Shown here piece after piece: positions 45,101-57,100 of a stretch of 64,000 nucleotides of DNA. Every line of letters starts with the position of its first letter. Position 1 is the first letter of the stretch. The DNA comes from Coccinella septempunctata. Its lineage: Eukaryota > Arthropoda > Insecta > Coleoptera > Coccinellidae. The position numbers were made by a program, and so were the translations under genes. The stretch spans positions 628,001 to 692,000 of the forward strand of contig NC_058190.1 in assembly GCF_907165205.1 (NCBI RefSeq), given 5' to 3'. Under the pieces are notes generated by a model. The model saw only the letters and a list, made by a program, of their open reading frames with translations, ran no database searches and had not been told where the DNA came from.

Positions 45101-48100
45101 ATCTCGAATATGTCGAAAACCAAGGCACTTTTACTAAACGTAAAATATATTTTCTGAACCGTCATAGAGTTCTCTACTTGCAGGCTCCATATTATCCATT
45201 CATTACGCCACACCCTGTATACCCTCATCTGTTAATTGATGATGACGAATGTTATAAATAAGACAATATGTTGCAAATGGGTTGCCTAGCTAAATCAAGG
45301 GCCAATAGTGTTGAATATTGTTAACTTTCATCAACTTTTTTTGATCTACTACCCTCATTTGTTATTCATCAAAATCGAGCATAAGTCGTCAGAATATTAC
45401 ACGAGGAATCAGGAAAACATGGGTTGCCTAGTTTCCCTTGGTACTCATATGAGGTTGCCAGGTACAAACAGGTAGACAACCGTCATTTATATACTCTCAC
45501 CAGTTATTTAAAATTGGCTTTTTTTAATGAAAGGTTACGTTATCCCCTATCTCACAGTATTAGGTTGCCTGGTCAGAAGTGGGGCACATCCATGGTTGCC
45601 TAGATTTTATATGTTAAGGTTTAAACGCTAGCAGGGAGAGCGACAAAGAGTTCAGAAAGACGATTTTTCCGATCTTTGGAGGGTGCTGCATTGATTGAAT
45701 CCTAGAATTAAAACAGATTGAATAGTAACAATAACAAAGAATGATCACGCCTAAAGGCAATGAATACAATAATAAGGATAAATTCAGATGCATACCACCC
45801 GACGATATGAATATCGACAAGTGTTACTATCTGAATTGAGCTAGCCAGTTTGTCATCGTCAAGGCCCCCAAATGGAGTACGCTCCACCGAAGAAAAGCAG
45901 ATGCTGACCATGGTTTCGGCCTCATTTGGCCTCATCAGAGCAACATAGCATTTTTCCAGGGTGGAGAACGTTTGGAATTGATGGAACTTTATTCAATATT
46001 GGCATGTTCTACTGGATACTATACATTTACCCAGAGCTCACCCAATATGAAACGGTGTCCGATTCAATCCCCTCCAAATTGGCAAGTACAATTCAGATCG
46101 TAACACTTGTTGATATTCATATCGTCGGGTGGTATGCATCTGAATTTATCCTTCTTATTGTATTCATTGCCTTTAGGCGTGATCATTCTTTATTATTGTA
46201 CCGCTGGCATCATTTCTGCCGTGATGCTATTGTCTTCGTCTTGGTTTCCATCTGGAGGGGATTGAATCGGACACCGTTTCATATTGGGTGGCGCTCAGGG
46301 TAAATGTATAGTACCCAGTAGAACATGCCAATATTGAATAAAGTTCCATCAATTCCAAACGTTCTCCACCGTGGAAAAATGCTACGTTGCTCTGATGAAT
46401 CCAAATGAGGCCGAAACCATGGTCAGCATCTGCTCTTCTTCGGTGGAGCGTACTCCATTTGGGGTCTTGACGATGGCAAATTGGCTAGTTCAATTCAGAT
46501 CGTAACACTTGTTGATATTCATATTGTCGGGTGGTATGCATCTGAATTTATCCTTATTATAGTAACAATATTATAACTTCAATTTTTTTTTCATTCCCAC
46601 ATTTATTTAACAATAGTATAATACAACAACTTAAGCATGGAATTTTATTCTGATTCTGACTCATCAGAAGTATCCACCTCAAAATCAATACCTTCTTCGT
46701 TTTCCTTAGTTTTCAAGGTGTCGAGTATATCCCGGACTTTCAAGGGTGTTGCATACCCTACGAAGCATGTTGGCTTTGAATAGCCATCCAAAAACCAACC
46801 TCATTCTTCCGGGTTGAGTTTGACGCAACACTGATCAGTTGCATGAAGCCACTTTGCGTTAACAAAAATTATACGCGAAATTTTTTGTTTTAGTGGAATC
46901 CAGCATGGTGGGATCAAATTTGAATCGATACTTCTAAGCTTTTTGATAAATTTATCTTTGTTTTTCTTTGTTCCAGATGTTTTTTTGGAACATCTAGCAT
47001 CATTGACGCTTATACACTGTTTGATGCCATAAATAAAAGCATTTTCTGTCCGACGAGAAGATCTGCTGGATCTGTCAATTCATTCATTCATTCATTGCTG
47101 TATCCCGTTACCGGGAATAAATCTACAAAAAGAAGAAAAAAAAAAGAAAAAAAAAATAAATAAATTTGAACAGACTTGTAACTTCTCAGTGCTAGTTGCG
47201 ACTGTGTGCCCTCCTGTGACTAAAGAGACCCAACCGTGACCTGCAGATCCTTCCACACTCAGGGCATGGATAGTCTCCAACCAGATCTGGCCGCCGCTGT
47301 ATCCTTCTCGATTCTCCATTATAACTGTGGACCAAAGACCTCCACTGTGACCTGTCCAACGCTAGTTGTTCCCAGTTATGATTAGCATTAACTGATTTTA
47401 GGGATTGATGTAGTGTATCCTTAAACCGCTTATACTGGCCTCCTGGTTTCCGGGCTCCCTCAGTGATTTCGCCGTATAGAGCTATTTTGGGGAGTCTTGT
47501 GTCCTGCATCCTCAGAATGTGGCCGCTCCATCTGAGTCGGGCCCTCGTTACTTGAGTCTCAATTGTTGTACAACTCGCGCGCTGCAAGACTTCTGCATTC
47601 GAAACTTTGTGGAACCATCTGATGTGCATTATCTGTCTTAGATGACGTTGCTGCGTCTGTTCAAGCTGTTTAATATGTCGCCTGTAGGGAGTCCAGCTTT
47701 CGCTTCCGTAAAGAAGCGTTGGGAGGACCACTGCTCTGTAAACAGCTGTCTTGGTCTTCAGATTGAGGTCGTGATTTTGAAACACTCTGTCCTTTAGCTT
47801 CCAGAATGCCCGTGATGCCGAATTGATACGGTTCTGTATTTCCGTGTCAAGGTTAGCCCTAGTATTTATGAAGCTTCCCAAGTATTTGAACTGCTCGACT
47901 TGTTCTAGAGTTTCATTGTCCAGGCTGATATCTGTTTGACGGCTTTCTGGCGGACTTACCAGGATTTTGGTCTTGTCAATATTGAGTCTAAGGCCTAAAG
48001 CTTCGTATATATGTTTATAGGTGTCCATCATTATCTGTAGATCCTCTGAGCTGCTAGCGATGAGTGAACAGTCGTCTGCATATTGAAGTTCCGTGATAAA

Positions 48101-51100
48101 CTTGGTACGGGTTTTTGCTCTGAAGCGCTTCAGGTTAAACAGGCCTCCATCAAATCTGAATCTTATCCCAACACCTCTTACGGGCATGCTCATGTCAGCA
48201 ATTATCGATACAGCTATGGCGAAAATATTGAATAGTAAAGGCGCTAATACGCAGCCTTGTTTTATTCCAGAGTTGGTTGAGAAATGGTCGGTTGTAGAGC
48301 CATTATGCTGTATTCTAGCGGTGTTGCTTGTATGAAGGCTTTTACACACTGCTAGGAATTTTTCGGGTACTCCCAGACGTGCCATGATTTTCCATAGCGC
48401 TCTCCGATTCACCGAGTCGAATGCCTTGCTTAAATCGATGAAGGCTGTATAAATCCTTGATTGTTGTTCACGGGCCTTTTCTTGTAGCTGTCGCAGTGTA
48501 AAAATTAGGTCCACCGTACCTCGATTTGGTCGAAAGCCGCACTGGGATTCAGGTAAAAGCTTCTCTAAGAGTGGAACCAGACGATTAGCCATAATCTTCG
48601 AGAGAATTTTACCGGCCACATTAAGCAACGATATGCCCCTGTAATTGTTGCAATTCGACGTATCGCCTTTGTTCTTATAGAGGTTGATAACTAAAGCGTC
48701 TCTGAAGTCTTGTGGCACATCTCCCTGTTCCCAGATCTTGCGGAATAGTATAAGGAGACTATTGACAATGTCCTCATCCAAGGCTTTGAATATCTCCGCC
48801 GGAATGCCGTCTAGACCAGGTGACTTATCATTTTTCATATTTTTAATCGCGCTTATGATTTCCGACATTGAGATTTCGTCATCAAGCGATGTCATCGGAC
48901 TATACGCGGGGAGCAGGTCTAAAATGGATAAATCCGAGTCGTTATTTTGATTCAAGACCTGTGAGTAATGCTCCTTCCATCTTTCGAGAATTTTTCTATC
49001 ATCAGTTAGAATAGCTCCATGAGCATCTCTTATAGGAAAGCTAGCTTTTCTGCTTGGACCGTAAACAGTTTTAATAGCTTCGAAAAAACGCCTGTAGTCA
49101 TGGTTATCGGCGTAAGCTTGTATTTCCCTAGCTTTCTCTTTCCACCAGCTGTCCTTGATTTTTCTTATTTCTTGACGGACCTCGCGTTTTATGTTTATGA
49201 AACCTATTTGGGCTGCAACATCGCCAGGCTTGTTAATTGCGGTTTTCATCGCTTTGTGTTTTGCATCCAAAAGGGGTGCGATATGAGTTTCGCTGTCGGC
49301 AAACCAGTCTGGGGATTTTCGGGAGCGTTCTGTGCCCAGTATTTCTTTCGCTGTATTTGTAAGGGATGACTTGAAACGGAGCCAATGAGTCTCAATGTCG
49401 TCGTTATAATCCGGTGGTGTTAGGCTATCTTTGACGGCAGCTGTGAATCTGTCCTTTGTAGAAGGGTTTTGTAGTTTGGATATTTGAAGGCGCTCTCTTA
49501 GATACTTCGGCTTGCGTTGGTATTTTGGGCGCATTGAGATTTTCATTCTCGAGATTACCAGCCTATGATCAGTCCAGCACTCCAGATCTGCTCTGGGTTT
49601 AGTGACCAACACCTCTTTCAGATCTTTCCTTCTCACGATCACATAGTCGAGGGTATGCCAATGCCCTGAGCGCGGGTGGCGCCAGGTCCCCCTTGAATTG
49701 GGTCTCGTAATAAAATAGGTGTTCGTTATACACAGATTGTGTTCTGCACAAAGAGCCAGCAGACGTTCTCCATTCGAATTGATGCTGTCTGTGCCGTGTT
49801 TCCCTATTATTCCCGGCCATAGTTCTGAGTCTTGATCTTTGCCCACTCTAGCGTTGAAGTCTCCAAGGAGAATAATTCGTTCCCGTTTTGGGATTTTACT
49901 TAATGTAGCAACGAGTGTTTCGTAAAAAGTGTCCTTTAAGTTGTCAGAGGAGTTCAAAGTGGGTGCGTATACTGCAATGATGTTCACAAACGTGTTATTC
50001 GCTGCAGGAAAACGTAGGGTCATTAAACGTTCTGAGATACCAACTGGATTTTCGGTAAGTTTGGCGGCCAGGTCGTTTCTAATGGCAAAGCCTACGCCAT
50101 GTTGTCTGATTTCGCCTTCCGGCAAGCCTTTCCAGAAAAAAGTATACGCTTGTTCTACCAAGCTACCTTCGTCCGAAAAGCGTGTTTCGCTTAAAGCAAC
50201 TATTGCAATGGATGTTCGTTGCAGTTCCTTATCGATTAGGGCAGTACGCCTCTCTGGTCGGTCGGCCTTGGGGTTGTCTAGCAAGGTTCTGACGTTCCAT
50301 GCTGCAAAAGCTATGTGCTTTTCATTGGTGTTTGTTCGATGATTCACTCGCTCAGGCACCCTCCCCCGGAGATCCGAATGGGAGGGTATTTTACCTCCGG
50401 ATACGAATTTTGTCCTGTTCGACTGATCCATCTTTTTGTAGGAGCTGCGTTAGAAGGTGTTCAAAAGCTGCACTGGTAACGCTGTCAATTATGTCAATTA
50501 TGCGAATATTTGCGTTCATAGACTAATTGGAGTTAACCTAAGTTTCCATTCCGCGAATAAGCGTGCTCTCCAAGTACATATACCCCATTCACTTTTATTT
50601 TAGCACTCGGTTGGCCATGGAAATTTGACACATTCCACTCTGTACAGTACGAAAATGTGGGGTTATGAAGCTTGTCAAAACATTTTTTGGTTTTAAAACA
50701 ACACTATGTTGCCCGTTCTACGTGAAAGTTTATGTTATTACGTATTTTATCACTATGTCGAATCTCTTCGGAAAATATGTAACGAACATAATTGACGTTT
50801 ATACAAACTGATTGAAGCCATACCAAATCCAGTTATTTACATGGAAAATACAAGAGATCAGAATAATATCATAATATGCACTAGCTTGAGGAGAGTTAAT
50901 GTTCGTTATCTTCTTTGGCTAAAGTTTGAATACTTTACATCAGTTGAAGATTTCAAAAATTTTTACCCGAAGATAAACTGCATATGATGCAGTGGTTGGA
51001 AATGGGTATCTCCCGAAGGAATTAACAGATAATTACAAGAATGTTAAATTCTTTAACAAAAATCATCTTGCATTAATAAAAGTAAAAGGGTCACCTTTGA

Positions 51101-54100
51101 ACAAAAATTTCACATGAATAAACGATTAACAGGACAACTGGCGCGTATTTGTGGCTGTTCATCTTAATGCATTGATATAATAATAATAATTAGGTATTTA
51201 TTGGTACCTTAAGACATTTACAATGTATAGGACAAGTCAAATGAAAAATAGAAAAATCAATTTTCGGGAACTTATTCTACGATGACATTCATCGAAAATC
51301 CTGTAGTAACTTTTCGCATTAATTCACCCAAACATAAAATTCTCAAATGCCACCACTTTTTTGGGTCTCCCAATAGACGGAAATTCTTTGTCATTCTCTT
51401 CATTTACAATCTTTCTGATTGTGGGAATAATCAGCTGAAATATAAGTCTTTTAAATGGAGATGAAATATAATATAAATTCACTCACATTGAATATGTTCG
51501 CTACCGTCTGACTTATTGTGGATTTTAGAATATTAGGGCATAACTATTTGAAGGAGCGGACCTGAATTCTAAATAGCACTTCCTGAAACTCTGTCGCTTT
51601 TTTCAATCAGTTTCGGCATTTTCGTAATATTAATTTATATTAGTTGTGACAACGGCGTTATGACATTCATAGATTAAATGAACAGAGAATAGATGGACCA
51701 CTCGAAATATACAGTGACTTTATACACCATGGTATATGAAGTCACTGTATCGAAAAACAAACATCAGCGTCATCTGTTTTTATGGTACATGTACTAATTT
51801 TCGACGAAACCAAAAAAACAGGGAATCTGTAACGCTCATTTTTAATTTTCTTGTAATGATCAAGGCAGAATATATTTGAAAATTTCTGAGTGAAACTCAG
51901 AGAGAGATTCGAATAAATTGCTCATTGAGAAATTGCAGTAAGATAACGAATAATACGAATCTTCATTTGGATTTTTCTCTGACCCGAAGAATCGAAAAAA
52001 AAAATCAGTTCATAATTGAAAAATTTATTGCATTTTTCTATATAAGTCGTTTAGATTCAAATGAAACATTAAAAAAATTCTCTTACATTGAATATGTTCG
52101 CTACCGTCTGACGTATTGTGGATTTTAGAATATCAGGGTGTAACTATTTGAATGAGCGAACCTGAATTCTAAATAGCACTTCCTGAAACCTTGTCTCTTT
52201 TTTTCAATCACTTTCGGCATTTTCGTAATAAAAATTGATATTAGTTGTGGCAACGGCGTTATGACATTAAGGACATTTCATGAGTGCCAATCTTACTCCG
52301 TTCTAGTTACAAGAATATGAGAAAGTTATTTTATGGCCAACCGACTGCTAAAATAAATGTGAATGGAGTATAGTTTCTCAAAAATGATGATTGTGACCAA
52401 AAAAAACCTGATGTAAAAATGAAGAAGTGTTTCGTGTGTAGTTCGGAGAGAAATTCGAATGCGTACAGGAGTTTACTGCTCTTATTTATGGCATCAAACA
52501 GTATATAAGCGTCAATGATGCTGGATGTTCCAAAAAACATCTGGAACAAAGGAAAACAAAGATAAATTTATTAAAAAGGTTAGAGGCATCGACTCAAATT
52601 TGATCCCACCATGCTGGATTTCACAAAAACAAAAAATTTTGCGTATAATTCTTGTTAACGCAATGTGGCTTCATGCAACTGATCAGTGTTACGTCAAATT
52701 CAACCCGGAAGAATGCGGTTGGTTTTTGGATGGTTATTTGAAGCCAACATGCTTCGTAGGGGATGCGACACCCTTCCAAGTCCGGGATATACTCGTCACC
52801 TTGAAAACTGAGGAAAACGAAGAAGATATTGATTTTGAGGTGGATACTTCTGATGAGTCAGAATCAGAATAAAATTCCATGCTTAAGTTGTTGTATTATA
52901 CTATTGATAAATAAATGTGTGAATGAAAATTTGAAGTTATTGTTACTATTCAATCTGTTTTAATTCCAGCATTCAATCAATGCAGCACCCTCCAAAGATC
53001 GAAAAAATCGTCTTTCTGAACTCTCTGTCTCTCTCCCTGCTAGCGTTTAAACCTTAACATATAAAATCTAGACAACCATGGATGTGCCCCACTTCTGACT
53101 AGGCAACCTAATACTGTGAGATAGGGATAAAGTAACCTTTCATAAAAAAAGCCAATTTTAAATAACTAATGAGGGTATACATTTTCTTATATCGTATCTT
53201 AGACTAAGAGAAAATTTTGATATGTCATGATCATAATGTCAACCCTTCAAGTTATATTTTTACAGCTATGGGTGAAAGTTAAAACTACTCTCACGGCTCA
53301 AGAAGCTATTGGGCCTTCCCTTGCTTTGAAATGTCAGAATCACGATAAAATAACGATGGTTACCACTGCAGCAGATTTTTCTTTGGTATCGGAGGGTGGA
53401 TGTGACGTTATTTGCGATGCTTCCCTAATTTGTGGACACAAATGTAAAAGGCGATGTCACAATAACGACAAAGATCATGAAAAATATTTTTGTACGGAGA
53501 AGTGTAACACGTAAGTTAACCAAGTTATCAACTACAGGGTACATCAACTGCATTCCTCTATCTTCTTTTGTTTTCGAGTTATTGGCCGAAATTTTTCCTG
53601 TTTTTTCAAATAACTATATTACTTTAACGAATTTCGATATTTTATGTACGCGTTTCCGTCTTATTGAGATTTGACTGAGCCGGGCCTGGAGTTCGAGTTT
53701 CTTCGTTAAACGAGTTATAAAGATCTGCTAATGTACAGGGTGTCCGAGTTAAAGTGTCCCTATACCTTATTGTGGAAACTAAAGGAGCTAGAAGAAAAAA
53801 TTGAATACAAAACTTGTCTGTAATCCATTGAGCTTATTTTTTATAACCCACATCGATACAGGGTGCTCTTCTTTCTTATTTTAAATGGAACACCCTGTAC
53901 ATTATTGCATTTTTTAATTCCTTGCCAAATTTTAAGGTAACTTTGGTAGACAACCATGGTCCTACATAACACCGATTCTGAGATATTTGACTTTTTCCTG
54001 AAATTTTGACTGCTGTAGGTGCTCACTAAAATAGCTGATATTTGTTTTCTAATGAATGTATCGAAACCAAATTTCGCCCAGTTCCTGTCAACATATTGGA

Positions 54101-57100
54101 TCATACGTTACATCTCTATTTTTAGCAATTTGATATACAGGGTCTCCAAAAATTAAAGTTATGCCCGTTTGCACCAATCCCCCTTAAAATGAGTACTTAA
54201 CTAAGCGTAGTTTAAAGTTAATGGACGCTTAATTTTATTGTCAGTTGCACGACTGCGGCCTGACAGAATCTTAAGTAAGGGGCCCTTAAGCTTTTATATC
54301 TAGTGATATTTCAGTTTTTATTTTGGTGCAACTTCATCCTAGTCCAATAAAGCCCTTTCATTGGTTGGCCGGTTGCCGATGTTCGTTGTCATTTCATTAA
54401 CCTAACTTTATTGTCCTGTCAGTCAGTGTCAAGTAAACTATTATATTATTATCAAAGAGTGACAACTTTCTGTTGCTGAATTAGCATTATTATTGATAAT
54501 GATAAGGATTGTCAAATAAAAGGTACTTGGCGTTATCAGAAAAACCACAGCAGTTTTGCAGTCAGTTTATGAGTTCAACAAATTATTTTAGGTTAGAATC
54601 CCGCCCTTAAATACCTATGTGGTCATTACAGGAGCGCTTGAATTTAAGGCTAGCTTTAGTCATTTAAATGTCACTTAACAGTTGGTGCAACGTAATTTAA
54701 GTAAAGGGTTCATTTTAAGGGACACTTAACACTAAGTGCGTATGGTGCAAACGGGTCTTAGTTGAGTGAAAAACTTAATCTCGTAAAATACATTTTATTA
54801 TTTGATCCACCGTTCTTCACCATTCAATAATTTTCGAACAATATTTTGATGTTTTCACCAAGAAATAAGACAAAAAAATTCAATAATCAGCAACTAGAAC
54901 GAGCTAGATAAACAAAAAGCGGTACGAGAATAATAAAAACATTCAAAACCTCTTTGATCATAATGGACGTCTGAAATCTTAAAAAATTTCATATATTTCT
55001 GCAAATGGCACTCAAGTTAATATTTTAACCAGTCGTAGCCCCTTAAAAACACGCTTGACACACAGATGGCGCTCAAATCGCTTTAGTCGCCTCGTTTCCC
55101 ATCTTTCTACTCTATAATCTTTGGCTGATAGAATATGGTAACTATAGAAACTAGCACTTATCGTTGTCAGACAACTACTTGATCATTTCGAGAAAAATGT
55201 ATCTGTTGGATGAGTCTGTCTTTAAAATTGAAATAATTTAATTTTATTGGGAGCGAGTACTGATTCTGAGTAAAAAAGTCTTATTGTTCTTCCATTAGTC
55301 AATCTAGTTAATTAAATTTATCAAAAAAATCAAAGCTAATTATATAGTAACAACACTAATTAATAATTATCGTTGGTTCTTACGGGAAAATGCACTTTTT
55401 CGTCCATATTTCTGAAACTATTCACTTTACAGAAAAAGTTTAGATACATTTTTTGTTCATTTTAACCCGCTCTACATGATGAACAAAAAAATATAGGTTG
55501 CCATTTGAAAAAATTAAGTTTTGATTGAACTTCTATTAGAATTTTTAACTCGAATTTTTGAAGACCCTGTATATCAGATTGCTAAAAATAGATATGTTAC
55601 GTATGATCCAATATGTTGACAAGAGCTGGGAAAAATTTGGTTTCGATACATTCATTAGAAAACTATAATAGTATCAGCTATTTTAGTGAGCACCTAGAGC
55701 TATCAAAATTTTAGGAAAAAGTCGAATATCTCAGAATCGGTGCTATATAGGACCATGATTGACGTACAAAAGTTACCTCAAAATTCTACAAGGAATTTAA
55801 AAATGCAATAATGTACAGGGTGTTCCATTTAAAATAAGAAAGTTGATACCAACAGGGAAAGAAGAGCACTGTAATGAATCCCAGTTTTCTTAGGAAAATT
55901 GGAGTTCATTTTAGTGCATTCATTTCGTTTCACATTTCCGTCTTTGAAAATATTTAATTCTCAAATATTCAGTACATTCATTCCGATGGGCAGAGTAAAT
56001 GTAAAAAATCGTTTATCCGTGTTTAACGTTGTTTTTCTTGCATGCCGTTGAAGATTTCGACGTTTTTCTGATGTTGATATGCGATAAACCGGAGCTGACG
56101 ACGTTTTTCATTCTTGTCGCATTCTGGAATTTTCAGATTTTTAACTTGTGGGGGGATTTGCCTATAAAAGCAGATTTTCCCCCGCGACGATCTCTTTTAC
56201 TTCAGTCTTTCACTTGGTGACTTCTACTTTTCACTTTTGATTCTGTTACTTCAGTCGCTTTTACTGCTCTTTTACTTCAGTTAGTTTATGCTCCGTACTT
56301 TCTGCGATTCAACGTTTAAGAATAATTTTGTGTTGCTAGCATCAGTGATATTAAGAATTAATTTTTAGTTTTTTTCCTTTGATGCCTGAAACAAAGGAGG
56401 TAGGTCCCCGTCTTTACCGTTCAGTTTCTTTGTTAGACCTACACCGGTTACTTCTTTGACTTTGACACTGCTGTACTGTATCGCTTTCTGTTATATTTTA
56501 TCGTTCTTTACCCTGTTTCGCGAGTCTGACTTTTCCCTTCGCTATCAGTCATGGCGCGTAAGCCCTTGGGGTACTGAAGGGAAAGTCCCGTCAACCCCCC
56601 CTGTTCGCGTTCCCGCGTCATAAGTGTTGAAATAGAAATCTTTTATTTCCTATCAGTCATGGTGCGTAAGCCCTTGGGGTAGAGAATAAGAGATACCGCT
56701 CGTCGTCAGTGAAATCCCGTAGTTGCGCTAAAAATAGACCTTTTCTTCGCTATCAGTCATGGAGCGTAGCCCTTGGGGTGGCGAATAAAAGTCTCGAGTA
56801 GATCCGCCCTGGTTGTGTTTCTTTCGTTTCTGGAGGAATACAATTAATTACATCCCGATACCGTATAGTCATGCAACCATCATAGTACAAAGAATGGGAG
56901 GAAGTATTTGGATTTTGGCATATGAAGAAGATGTCCTTCAATTTCAATTATTTCCAGCTTATTCTTTACACAAATACATCATCATTACACTTATACGGGC
57001 AAACAGAGAGTTTTTTCTGAGGTTTTTATCTCTGTTTTTTTCATGTATCATACGAAGATATGTATGGTACCCCGTTGACATTTTTCCTCTGCTTACACTG

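Larger units (their letters stand above)
45470..53180. mobile_element. Inverted-repeat element with ~0.7-kb arms, heavily interrupted
   Basis: 45470-45740 plus 46566-47035 (left arm) are the inverse of 52484-53180 (right arm). The left arm is split by a repeat cluster at 45741-46565; the interior is filled by an RTE-like element and repeats P and Q. The right arm carries a 115-codon frame. Confidence 0.8.
43526..53265 (+). other. 9.7-kb intron: palindromes and an RTE-like retrotransposon
   Basis: Holds a 1.65-kb palindrome, a second inverted pair (45470-53180) enclosing an RTE-like element and repeats P and Q, and a complex repeat cluster. No exon seen. Confidence 0.8.

Noticed and set aside
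45926..46303. 125-codon plus-strand frame with hydrophobic stretches
   Set aside because: Lies in the self-complementary repeat cluster; the same DNA blocks are read in several frames and both strands, with no known domain.
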